Source of the DNA: an uncultured Lachnospiraceae bacterium
Lineage (GTDB): Bacteria > Bacillota > Clostridia > Lachnospirales > Lachnospiraceae
Length of the DNA stretch: 7,034 nucleotides
NCBI GenBank assembly: GCA_947178465.1
Contig: CAMWYL010000167.1
Span: forward strand, 1-7,034
Direction: 5' to 3'
The notes under the pieces were generated by a model. The model made no database searches. It saw only the letters and a program-made list of their open reading frames with translations, and had not been told where the DNA came from. This document shows positions 1 to 6,505 of this stretch, in pieces; positions within the stretch are counted from its first letter, which is position 1; every line of letters begins with the position of its first letter. A program made the translations under genes and the position numbers.

Positions 1-346
1 AATTTACAAATATGGAAACAACCGTTCCTATGATCAAAATAGTTATGGAAACTATACATACCAAAACATAAGCGGTTGATATAACTCTTTTTATTTCAGT
101 TTTAGTATTATCAATCACTTTTTTGCTTAGTAAGTTTCTAAAGCCTCCACCTATTCCCAAATCAAAAATAGTTAACCAATTAAGCACAGACATCATAGTT
201 GCCCATACACCATACTGTTCAGTTCCCAAAAAAGAAAGTAACAAAGGTGTATAAAAGAAACTGATTATCATTGAAAGAGGTTTTAAGAGCACTGTTATTG
301 AAACACTCTGTAATAGTTTCTTGTTAGTATGCGTAAAAAAAAACAA
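1..346 (-). CDS. wzx: Wzx-type O-antigen flippase, partial (C-terminus outside the window)
   Basis: This is the N-terminal 115 residues of a polysaccharide-transport (MATE/MOP-type, RfbX/Wzx) membrane protein, which flips the undecaprenyl-linked repeat unit to the periplasm. The frame reads through KLLQSVSITVLLKPLS, a first membrane helix, then PLLLSFLGTEQYGVW, a second helix, then IFDLGIGGGFRNLLSKK and a third helix. The Pro-Leu...LG...YG.W and FDLGIG..FRN..S signatures are typical of Wzx. A TAG upstream limits the N-terminus, and no ATG precedes the first helix. A TTG at 346, with an AGGAAAAGG site 5 bases upstream and only 1 bp after the previous stop, is therefore the best start. Later GTG or ATG codons (Met in KPLSM) would remove part of the first helix. 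Nine T immediately after the TTG encode Phe-Phe-Phe. Full Wzx proteins have 10-14 helices; the rest lies to the left. Confidence 0.88.
   Translation of the reverse strand, partial: MFFFTHTNKKLLQSVSITVLLKPLSMIISFFYTPLLLSFLGTEQYGVWATMMSVLNWLTIFDLGIGGGFRNLLSKKVIDNTKTEIKRVISTAYVLVCIVSITILIIGTVVSIFVN
335..343 (-). repeat. Homopolymer T9 tract at codons 2-4 of wzx (A9 on the plus strand)
   Basis: Nine T directly follow the presumed TTG start. One T fewer gives a TAA after 16 codons, and one more gives a TAA after 7 codons. Slippage would therefore stop translation from this start, although re-initiation at downstream GTG/ATG codons is possible. A/T runs are common by chance in DNA this AT-rich, so function is uncertain. 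Confidence 0.5.
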
Positions 347-347
347 C

Positions 348-1277
348 TCAACCTTTTCCTATCTGCATATGTTTTGAAATTTGCTTGATTTTGTTTACAC
401 ATTTTTTGAACATCCAGCAAACAAAAAACAAATAATTGTAATTTTTAATTTCATAATCTTTTTTATAAAACAAATTCATTATAGTGCAATAATTTTGTTT
501 CATACGCATATTTCCATACTCAGAAAGAATGAAATAATCTCTTATAAAATCATAATAATCTTTCAGATTATGAGTCATAGAAAATGAATCTTTACCACCA
601 TAAAACACACAAAGCGGTTTCTTAATAAAGTAGAAAGACTCATAATCTTTACATGCACCATAAAAAAGGAATAAATCATTTCCAGCGCCGTATTTTGAAA
701 AATCAAGCCCCTTTCCATTCTCAAAATTAACCTTAAGATAATTTTTTATAGTTTCTCTTCTAAATAAAGCGCATCCTGGCGATACAGGAACATTCTTTGT
801 TGGAAGCAAAAATGCTGAAGCAGCTACAAAGTCAGATGTTTTATATTTTCCAGTCTTACCAAAGCAATATTGATTATTAAGAATGCAATCTGCTTGTTCA
901 AAGATTATATCTACAGATGAGTACACAAAACCAATATTATCTTCAATAAATAATCTCACCATCTCTTCTATTGCAGTAGGCTGAATACTATCATCCGACC
1001 ATAAGAATTTTATAAAGTCTCCATTTGAATATTCAAAACAAGAAACCCAGTTTCTAACGGGACCAACGTTCTCCTTTTGCAAGTATGCTTTTATTCGACT
1101 ATCTCGTTTAGAATAATCTAATAATACATTAAATGTATTATCCGTGCTACAATTATCCACACAAATAATCTCAATGTTTTTGTATGTCTGAGATAGGGTA
1201 GCATTTAATGCCCGTATTATGGTTTTCTCCCTGTTATAAACAGGAATCAATATACTAACAAGCGGATTTTCATGCAT
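348..1277 (-). CDS. Family 2 glycosyltransferase, acceptor and donor unknown
   Basis: This is a 309-residue GT-A/GT2 transferase. The N-terminus VSILIPVYNREKTI (7-20) is the nucleotide-binding start. It is followed by IICVDNCSTDNT (37-48), ENVGPVRNW (69-77), NGDFIKFLWSDD (85-96, with SDD as the metal-binding motif) and a cysteine- and aromatic-rich C-terminal half ending in a hydrophobic then strongly basic tail, suggesting association with the inner membrane. It presumably adds one sugar of the repeat unit, but nothing visible identifies donor or acceptor, so no symbol is given. The start overlaps the rfbE stop by 8 bp (positions 1270-1277), and wzx starts 1 bp after its stop, so it sits inside the same coupled operon. 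The gene is very AT-rich; one 60-bp stretch near its 3' end is only about 12% GC. Confidence 0.92.
   Translation of the reverse strand: MHENPLVSILIPVYNREKTIIRALNATLSQTYKNIEIICVDNCSTDNTFNVLLDYSKRDSRIKAYLQKENVGPVRNWVSCFEYSNGDFIKFLWSDDSIQPTAIEEMVRLFIEDNIGFVYSSVDIIFEQADCILNNQYCFGKTGKYKTSDFVAASAFLLPTKNVPVSPGCALFRRETIKNYLKVNFENGKGLDFSKYGAGNDLFLFYGACKDYESFYFIKKPLCVFYGGKDSFSMTHNLKDYYDFIRDYFILSEYGNMRMKQNYCTIMNLFYKKDYEIKNYNYLFFVCWMFKKCVNKIKQISKHMQIGKG
352..360 (-). promoter_or_regulatory. Ribosome-binding site for wzx
   Basis: The coding strand carries AGGAAAAGG, ending 5 bases before the TTG at 346, inside the last codons of the upstream glycosyltransferase. It is the main reason for accepting the non-ATG start. 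Confidence 0.6.
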
Positions 1278-2292
1278 TTTCTTTCTCTAACCATTCCAGC
1301 ATCAACTCTATGCCCTTTTCGGTGCTTATAGCTGGTTTCCAACCTGTTATTTTAGAAATCTTCTTGTTATCGGCAATAAATACTTTCTGATCACTCTCAC
1401 GCCACGGAATTTCCTGATAGTTCATTTTTATTCCAAGCTTTTGTTCAAGCAATTCAAAAAGTTCAAGCAGAGAAAGACTGTTTTCAATTCCGCCACCAAT
1501 ATTAAATGCTTTTCCATAAGCTCCCGCACAATCTGCTGCCGTAAAATACAGATTAACGACATCTGAGCAATGAAGCACATCACGAACCTGCTTTCCATTA
1601 CCAGAAATTGTAAATGCTTCTTTTTGAGTACCATTTTTTATGTTCAAAGCCTGCTGACAGAACCAGCCTATCCAGCCTTGGTCATAAGTTGCGTGCTGAT
1701 TTGAACCATACATTGACGAATGTCTGAACACAATTGTTTTCAAGCCATAAATTCTATAGAAATCCAAAAGATACTGATCTGCACAGCCTTTTGAACAACC
1801 ATACGGAGAATGAAAATCAAGTGTTATTGATTCAGGGAAACCATTTGGATATTCTTTACAAACGTATCTTTTTCTCTGCTCTTCAAAATGAAGATATTCA
1901 AAATCCCCATATACCTTATTTGTTGACGAATAAAGAATCACGCTATTCGGAGAATACTTTCGCACAGAATCCAATAGATTAAAAGTTCCCAAAGCATTTG
2001 TTTCATAATCTAACCGAGGATTTGCAATGGAAGTTGTCATTGCAACCTGTCCAGCTAAATGGAAGATGCAGTCTGGTTTTACATCCTTTATAACAGTTTC
2101 AACATCATTCAAGTTTCTAATATCAAATGGATAATAAGTAAATTCACCGATTTTTCGCAACTGATTTAAATTATCCGCACTTCCATGACGATATAAATTA
2201 TCAATAATAAAAAGCTCTTCACCTCGATGCAAAACTTCTAATGCTAAATTACTTCCAACAAACCCTGCACCACCAGTAATCAAGTATTTCAT
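1270..2292 (-). CDS. rfbE: CDP-paratose 2-epimerase (CDP-tyvelose epimerase)
   Basis: This NAD-dependent enzyme inverts C-2 of CDP-paratose to give CDP-tyvelose. The call is unusually specific because long segments agree with Salmonella RfbE/Tyv as I remember it: FHLAGQVAMTTSI (77-89), YSSTNKVYGD (121-130), LDFHSPYGCSKG (158-169), FRHSSMYG, ATYDQGW, WFCQ, FTISGNGKQVRDVLH and SLSLLELF. The Rossmann GGAGFVG is at 7-13, with D31 as the NAD ribose ligand and Y164/K168 as the catalytic pair. The length of 340 residues equals the family length (about 338). I chose the ATG at 2292, because the protein then begins MKYLITGGAG as in relatives and a GGAGG site lies 10 bases upstream. A TTG at 2298, overlapping the rfbS stop as TTGA, would add two residues. 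The 3' end overlaps the next gene by 8 bp. Confidence 0.94.
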   Translation of the reverse strand: MKYLITGGAGFVGSNLALEVLHRGEELFIIDNLYRHGSADNLNQLRKIGEFTYYPFDIRNLNDVETVIKDVKPDCIFHLAGQVAMTTSIANPRLDYETNALGTFNLLDSVRKYSPNSVILYSSTNKVYGDFEYLHFEEQRKRYVCKEYPNGFPESITLDFHSPYGCSKGCADQYLLDFYRIYGLKTIVFRHSSMYGSNQHATYDQGWIGWFCQQALNIKNGTQKEAFTISGNGKQVRDVLHCSDVVNLYFTAADCAGAYGKAFNIGGGIENSLSLLELFELLEQKLGIKMNYQEIPWRESDQKVFIADNKKISKITGWKPAISTEKGIELMLEWLEKENA

Positions 2293-2294
2293 AA

Positions 2295-3164
2295 TCAATA
2301 ATCCTCCAAAATAAGTTTTATACCGTCAGAATATTCCACCTTTGGTTTCCATCCGAGCCTCTTTAGCGGCTCTACATTTTCTTCAACATCCATCTGTTCT
2401 CCCGCTCGATAAGGAACTGCCCCAAACAGAAGTTTTGTTGATGTTTTAGGATGAAGTTTTACATATTGTGTGTATAGATTTTCAACAAAATCGTGTACAG
2501 AAACCGTGTTCCCTGTTCCTATATCGAATTCAGAAAAAGTTGCTAAGTTTTTTCTTTTTTCTAAAATCAATAAATAAGCCGCAACAACATCAGAAATGTA
2601 TAAAAAATCTCGTTTCTGAATACCAGATGTAAGCTTTATTTCATCTACATTATTTGAAAGCTGTTGCAAAATCCACGGTATAAACTTCTTTGAATCGTCT
2701 TCCCGACCATATATGTGCTCGAGTTTTAGATTAACGACCTGAATTTTATCAGACACAACTTTAAGCCATTCCACAAACTGCTTTTTAGAAAGAACATAGT
2801 TATTCAGATTCTTTGGTAGTAATGTATCCGTATTTATAAACGTCTCAACCTTATGACGGATGGCTGTTTCAAGCACCTGTATACCAAACATAAGGTTAGA
2901 TTGCAGAATAGTTTCTACAGTTTCTCCATTTCGCCCATAACTACAAGCTGTGTGAATCACAGCTGTAATATGTTGTTCAGAAAACGCCTTGTCTATATCT
3001 TCAACATTATAAACTTTTATTTCTTCCAAAACATCTTTAATGCGATTTGTATCAGATGATTCTCTCTTCAAGGCAAGTGGCGTATATCCTTGTTTCAGAA
3101 TTGCATGTGTTAAATGGCATCCAAGAAAACCTGTTGCTCCTGTTATAAGAATATTTTCGTTCAT
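2295..3164 (-). CDS. rfbS: CDP-paratose synthase (CDP-4-keto-3,6-dideoxyglucose reductase)
   Basis: This extended short-chain dehydrogenase is expected to reduce the 4-keto group of CDP-4-keto-3,6-dideoxyglucose to give CDP-paratose, using NADPH. The Rossmann motif TGATGFLG is at residues 8-15, an ACSYGR segment at 73-78, the catalytic YxxxK at Y123/K127, LKLEHIYG at 146-153 and LTSGIQKRDFLYI at 178-190. The last two closely resemble segments I recall from S. Typhi RfbS (279 residues; here 289). The homologous abequose synthase RfbJ gives the opposite C-4 configuration and cannot be ruled out from motifs alone. The following gene is a clear CDP-paratose 2-epimerase, which needs CDP-paratose, so RfbS is preferred. 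The ATG overlaps the preceding stop (ATGA), indicating coupling. The C-terminal RLGWKPKVEYSDGIK is the usual end of sugar-nucleotide epimerase/dehydratases. Confidence 0.85.
   Translation of the reverse strand: MNENILITGATGFLGCHLTHAILKQGYTPLALKRESSDTNRIKDVLEEIKVYNVEDIDKAFSEQHITAVIHTACSYGRNGETVETILQSNLMFGIQVLETAIRHKVETFINTDTLLPKNLNNYVLSKKQFVEWLKVVSDKIQVVNLKLEHIYGREDDSKKFIPWILQQLSNNVDEIKLTSGIQKRDFLYISDVVAAYLLILEKRKNLATFSEFDIGTGNTVSVHDFVENLYTQYVKLHPKTSTKLLFGAVPYRAGEQMDVEENVEPLKRLGWKPKVEYSDGIKLILEDY
2303..2307 (-). promoter_or_regulatory. Ribosome-binding site for rfbE
   Basis: A perfect GGAGG (coding strand) lies within the last codons of rfbS. It is 10 bases before the ATG at 2292 and only 4 bases before the TTG at 2298, which favours the ATG, although the spacing does not exclude the TTG. 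Confidence 0.7.
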
Positions 3165-4111
3165 ACAAAACCTATCAAGTGTGCAATTTTACGAATACAT
3201 CTCAAAAAATAATCGAATGGTTTAAATATTCCATAAAGTATTTTAAGCCAATATGAAGTAAATCCAAAATGTCCATTCATAACGCAAAGAACTTTTCTGG
3301 TAATTCTTGTGCATGGTATAAACTTAAGACCAACACAGAATTCTTTTTTATATTCAAAAAAACATTTTTGTACTTTTTCGTTATTTTTATATTCATCTTT
3401 CAGCAAGCCGAACCACAAAGGGATAGAATTAAGATAAATATCAAATAATTTATTTGACCATGATTTATTGGCTAATTCTGCCGAAACAGACCACATATCA
3501 TTCGACAATACTCTAATACTTAGCTTTTCAGAAAGAAAAACATCAAGAATATAATCCAGAACACATCCTGCATATAAATGATATGTTCCAATATATCTTT
3601 CTTTATTTTCAAGTCCTATTATTTTCGCAGCCTTAACAACAAGTGATGAAAAATGCATTGATCCTTTTTGACCAAGCATTCCGTAATCACAAAAGAAATC
3701 AAAAGGATTTTCATAACAAGATTGTAAATCAGCACCAAAACACGTTAGCGGTAGAATTACTAAATCTGGCGAATAAGTTGTTAAACAAGTTATTATTTTT
3801 TGTATACTACCGGGCTTAATGACATCATCATCACCAAGCCAATATACACCCCCCCCCACTCCTGCCAACTGCATAGCATACAACATATTTCTATCAATAC
3901 CAACGTTTTCAAACTGACAAAAATAAGAGATACTATTTGGATATTTACTTTGAAACTCCTCTATGATGTCATGGGTGTTATCTGTACTACAATTATCTGA
4001 AATATAAATATGGATTCCAAATTCTACAGCATCATCAATAAAGGAATTTATACATCGTTTTAGTAATGATGCTCTATTATATGTAGGGATTGCTATTGAA
4101 AGTTTTTCCAT
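3161..4111 (-). CDS. rfbV: GT2 glycosyltransferase, RfbV-like; probable tyvelosyl/paratosyl transferase, candidate phase-variable gene
   Basis: This is a GT-A fold family 2 transferase of 316 residues, expected at the cytoplasmic face of the inner membrane. It has SIAIPTYNRA at 5-14, ISDNCSTDNT at 37-46, ENVGIDRN at 68-75 and the metal/nucleotide-binding DDD at 94-96. Further on, SSLVVK and RYIGTYH resemble segments I recall from Salmonella RfbV, the abequosyl/tyvelosyl transferase (about 333 residues), so transfer of the CDP-dideoxyhexose made by its neighbours is the likely role. The C-terminus is hydrophobic and basic, suiting membrane attachment. Codons 85-88 hold nine consecutive G. The encoded VGGGV replaces the usual GDY/GEY and lacks its acidic residue. 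The frame is intact as written, but a change of one G causes early termination. The ATG lies 5 bp after rfbH with no clear ribosome-binding site, and the stop overlaps the next start as ATGA. The gene is markedly AT-richer than rfbH. GT2 membership is certain; the donor sugar is inferred. Confidence 0.85.
   Translation of the reverse strand: MEKLSIAIPTYNRASLLKRCINSFIDDAVEFGIHIYISDNCSTDNTHDIIEEFQSKYPNSISYFCQFENVGIDRNMLYAMQLAGVGGGVYWLGDDDVIKPGSIQKIITCLTTYSPDLVILPLTCFGADLQSCYENPFDFFCDYGMLGQKGSMHFSSLVVKAAKIIGLENKERYIGTYHLYAGCVLDYILDVFLSEKLSIRVLSNDMWSVSAELANKSWSNKLFDIYLNSIPLWFGLLKDEYKNNEKVQKCFFEYKKEFCVGLKFIPCTRITRKVLCVMNGHFGFTSYWLKILYGIFKPFDYFLRCIRKIAHLIGFV
3849..3857 (-). repeat. Homopolymer G9 tract (C9 on the plus strand), candidate contingency repeat
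   Basis: There are nine uninterrupted G on the coding strand, spanning the third base of codon 85 to the second base of codon 88 of the RfbV-like gene, in otherwise AT-rich DNA. With 8 G the frame runs into TAA after 105 residues. With 10 G it meets TGA after 93 residues. Both lie at or just after the DDD motif, so either change would abolish the enzyme. Poly-G tracts of this length inside genes for surface glycans are classic slipped-strand phase-variation sites in Campylobacter, Helicobacter and Neisseria. Confidence 0.8.
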
Positions 4112-4116
4112 TGCTA

Positions 4117-5445
4117 TTAAACGCTTGCTTTAATCACCGTAGCCATTCTGTCAATCATCGCATCTGTCATGCCCGGATACACGCCGACCCAAAATGTGTC
4201 TTTCATGATCCTGTCCGTTACGGACAAGTCGCCGACAACACGGTATGCGTCCGTTCCCCGAATCTGGTCAAAACAGGGATGGCGGGTAAGGTTTCCTGCA
4301 AACAACGCCCGGGTCTGAATGTTTGCGGCTTCTATTTTTCTGACAAGTTCCGTTCTGTCCGTGCCTTCTTTACATGTAATCAAAAAGCCGAACCAGCTTG
4401 GATTGCTGTTTGCGACAGGTTCCGGCAAAATCAGTTTGTCCTGAACACATTCAAGAGCCGCATGAAGCCGGTCAAAATTATGGCGGCGGCGTTCCACGAA
4501 CGAAGGAAATTTTTCAAGCTGCGCGCATCCAACGGCCGCCTGCATATCAGTTGCCTTCAGATTATATCCGAAATGGCTGTATGTATATTTATGGTCATAC
4601 CCAAAAGGCAGCGTCCCATACTGCTTGTCAAAACGGTGCCTGCAAAGATTGTCAACGCCGCTGGGACAGATACAGTCCCTGCCCCAATCACGCATTGAAC
4701 GGATAATTTTATGCAAAAGCGGATTGCACGTATACACTGCGCCGCCTTCGCCCATAGTCATGTGGTGCGGCGGATAGAAGCTTGAAGTTCCGATGTCTCC
4801 CACCGTGCCAGTCTTGCATGGCTTTCCGGCAATCATATATTCAGAACCGAGCGCGTCGCAGTTGTCCTCTATAAGCCACAGGTTATGCTTTGTACAGAAA
4901 TCCTTCACCGCCTTCAAATCAAACGGATTGCCAAGCGTATGCGCAATCATTACCGCTTTTGTTTTCGGGCTTAACGCCGCCTCAAGCTGTGTCACGTCAA
5001 TATTGTACTGGGGAATTGTCACGTCCACAAAAACGGGAACTGCGCCGTACTGCAAGACAGGAGTGACGGTTGTCGGAAAACCGCAGGCAACGGTAATCAC
5101 TTCGTCCCCACGCTTAACCTGCCTGTCTTTCAGCAAAGGCGATGTCAAAGCCATGAACGCGCAAAGGTTTGCGGACGATCCCGAATTCACGAGCGAAACA
5201 AACGGAGTGCCGAGGTATTCGCCAAACTGCCTTTCAAACTGTTCTGTATACCGTCCGCTCGTGAGCCAAAATTCGAGCATAGAATCAGCGAGGTTCATCA
5301 TTTCTTTTTCATCAAAAACCCGGCTCGCATAGCTGATTCTGTCGCCGTCCTTGTAGGCGGGTTTCTGCATAAATTTTGCGTAGTATGCCCTTACGCTCTC
5401 TAAAATTTCCTTATTCGCTTCTTCTTTCGTTTTTCCTTCAAACAT
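4117..5445 (-). CDS. rfbH: CDP-4-keto-6-deoxy-D-glucose 3-dehydrase (E1, PMP and [2Fe-2S] enzyme)
   Basis: This enzyme performs C-3 deoxygenation of CDP-4-keto-6-deoxyglucose with a separate ferredoxin-type reductase (E3, RfbI/AscD), which is not in the window. It has the aminotransferase fold of the DegT/DnrJ/EryC1/StrS family, but the PLP-binding Lys is replaced by His: SFYPPHHMTMGEGG at residues 222-235 has H227 in the Lys position, the hallmark of E1 dehydrases. Candidate cluster ligands are C196 and the C-X1-C-X7-C group at C258, C260 and C268. C196 and C258 are separated by 61 residues, against 57 in the Yersinia enzyme as I recall it, and the loop around KPC (208-210) is longer. At 442 residues the length is normal. 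The ATG follows the rfbG stop by 2 bp and has a strong GGGGG ribosome-binding site 6 bases upstream. This is the last gene of the GC-richer half. Confidence 0.97.
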   Translation of the reverse strand: MFEGKTKEEANKEILESVRAYYAKFMQKPAYKDGDRISYASRVFDEKEMMNLADSMLEFWLTSGRYTEQFERQFGEYLGTPFVSLVNSGSSANLCAFMALTSPLLKDRQVKRGDEVITVACGFPTTVTPVLQYGAVPVFVDVTIPQYNIDVTQLEAALSPKTKAVMIAHTLGNPFDLKAVKDFCTKHNLWLIEDNCDALGSEYMIAGKPCKTGTVGDIGTSSFYPPHHMTMGEGGAVYTCNPLLHKIIRSMRDWGRDCICPSGVDNLCRHRFDKQYGTLPFGYDHKYTYSHFGYNLKATDMQAAVGCAQLEKFPSFVERRRHNFDRLHAALECVQDKLILPEPVANSNPSWFGFLITCKEGTDRTELVRKIEAANIQTRALFAGNLTRHPCFDQIRGTDAYRVVGDLSVTDRIMKDTFWVGVYPGMTDAMIDRMATVIKASV

Positions 5446-5447
5446 AA

Positions 5448-6503
5448 TTATCCCCCAAAATAGTCTTTAATCTGCCTGTCGGTAATTTCTGCGGCGGAAA
5501 TTCCTGACCGCACGGCTTTTTCCCACTCAACAATGTTTTCAACCGCCTGCCTTATGCCCCATTGGGGATACCAGCCCAAAACTGATTTTGACTTTGAGCA
5601 GTCCAGTTTCAGAAAATTTGCCTCATGCGGCGCGTCCGCCTCGCTGACATTTTTCCATGCCGCTCCATTTTCCCATGTCTCGCAGAACAAAGTCGCGAGT
5701 TCCCCGGTTGTAACGCAGGACTCGTCATCCGGACCAAAGTTATAATTCCCCGCAAAAGCCTTATCTTCATATTGCTTTTGTGCGAGCATCAGATACCCCC
5801 TCAGGCATTCAAGGACATGCTGATAGGGGCGCGTTGAATGGGGATTTCTCAATATGATTTCCTTTTCCGCCTCCGTTGCGCGAATGCAGTCTGGAATAAT
5901 TCGGTCTGTGGCATAATCCCCGCCGCCGATTACGTTTCCGCTACGGGCAGTGCTGATTGCCGACGAACCGGCTTCTGCAAAGAAAGCGTTTTTATAACTG
6001 TGTGTCACGAGTTCTGAACACGATTTTGAATTTGAATACGGGTCAAGTCCGCACAGTTCTTCATCTTCACGATACCCCCAAAACCATTCTTTATTTTTGT
6101 ATACTTTGTCCGTCGTAATGTTTACGAATGATTTTACAGAAGAAACATGACGAATACTTTCAAGCACATTCACAGTCCCGATCACATTTGTTTCATACGT
6201 GCCAACAGGATCTTTGTAACTTGTCCTGACAATAGGCTGAGCCGCAAGATGCAGCACAATATCGGGCTTGGCATCCTTTACGGCCTCCACAAGTTTTTCG
6301 CGGTCACGAATATCACCGATAATTGACTTCATCTGCGATGCCGTGTTTGTCGCCGCAAAGAGACTCGGAGATGTCGGCGGCTCCAATGCATATCCCGTAA
6401 CCTCCGCGCCGACAAGAATCAGGATACGGCTGAGCCACGTTCCTTTAAATCCTGTATGACCAGTAAGGAATACTTTTTTCCCTTTATAAAACGATAAATT
6501 CAT
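5448..6503 (-). CDS. rfbG: CDP-glucose 4,6-dehydratase
   Basis: This NAD-dependent enzyme of the extended short-chain dehydrogenase family converts CDP-D-glucose to CDP-4-keto-6-deoxy-D-glucose. The 351 residues match the usual length (about 355-360). The Rossmann glycine motif TGHTGFKG is at residues 14-21, DIRD at 64-67, HLAAQP at 85-90, the dehydratase TTDK motif at 130-133 and the catalytic YxxxK pair at Y156/K160. The segment GNVIGGGD and the later RPYQHVLE are also typical of CDP-glucose dehydratases rather than dTDP-glucose or GDP-mannose ones. The ATG start lies 2 bp after the rfbF stop and puts the Rossmann motif at the normal distance from the N-terminus. The Shine-Dalgarno sequence is poor, so translation is probably coupled to rfbF. 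Its product feeds RfbH, encoded next. Confidence 0.97.
   Translation of the reverse strand: MNLSFYKGKKVFLTGHTGFKGTWLSRILILVGAEVTGYALEPPTSPSLFAATNTASQMKSIIGDIRDREKLVEAVKDAKPDIVLHLAAQPIVRTSYKDPVGTYETNVIGTVNVLESIRHVSSVKSFVNITTDKVYKNKEWFWGYREDEELCGLDPYSNSKSCSELVTHSYKNAFFAEAGSSAISTARSGNVIGGGDYATDRIIPDCIRATEAEKEIILRNPHSTRPYQHVLECLRGYLMLAQKQYEDKAFAGNYNFGPDDESCVTTGELATLFCETWENGAAWKNVSEADAPHEANFLKLDCSKSKSVLGWYPQWGIRQAVENIVEWEKAVRSGISAAEITDRQIKDYFGG
5452..5456 (-). promoter_or_regulatory. Ribosome-binding site for rfbH
   Basis: The coding-strand run GGGGG, followed by A, lies inside the last codons of rfbG (Gly-Gly-stop) and 6 bases before the rfbH ATG. It supports the chosen start and means that rfbH initiation overlaps rfbG termination. 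Confidence 0.7.
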
Positions 6504-6505
6504 AA

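Noticed and set aside
2295..3164. Abequose synthase (rfbJ) instead of CDP-paratose synthase
   Set aside because: The two are homologous and motifs alone do not separate them, but the adjacent gene is a clear CDP-paratose 2-epimerase whose substrate is the RfbS product.
3849..3857. The G9 run as a sequencing error hiding a broken gene
   Set aside because: The gene is open from start to stop on both sides of the run with family motifs in the same frame, so nine G is the coherent reading. Read depth would still be needed to exclude mixed lengths.
4090..4698. Plus-strand open frame of 202 codons
   Set aside because: It lies antisense to rfbH, whose protein is clearly a conserved enzyme. The translation is rich in Arg, Cys and His with no recognisable domain, as expected for a GC-rich shadow frame.
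4793..5332. Plus-strand open frame of 179 codons
   Set aside because: Antisense to conserved rfbH sequence, low-complexity Ser/Thr-rich translation, no plausible ribosome-binding site.
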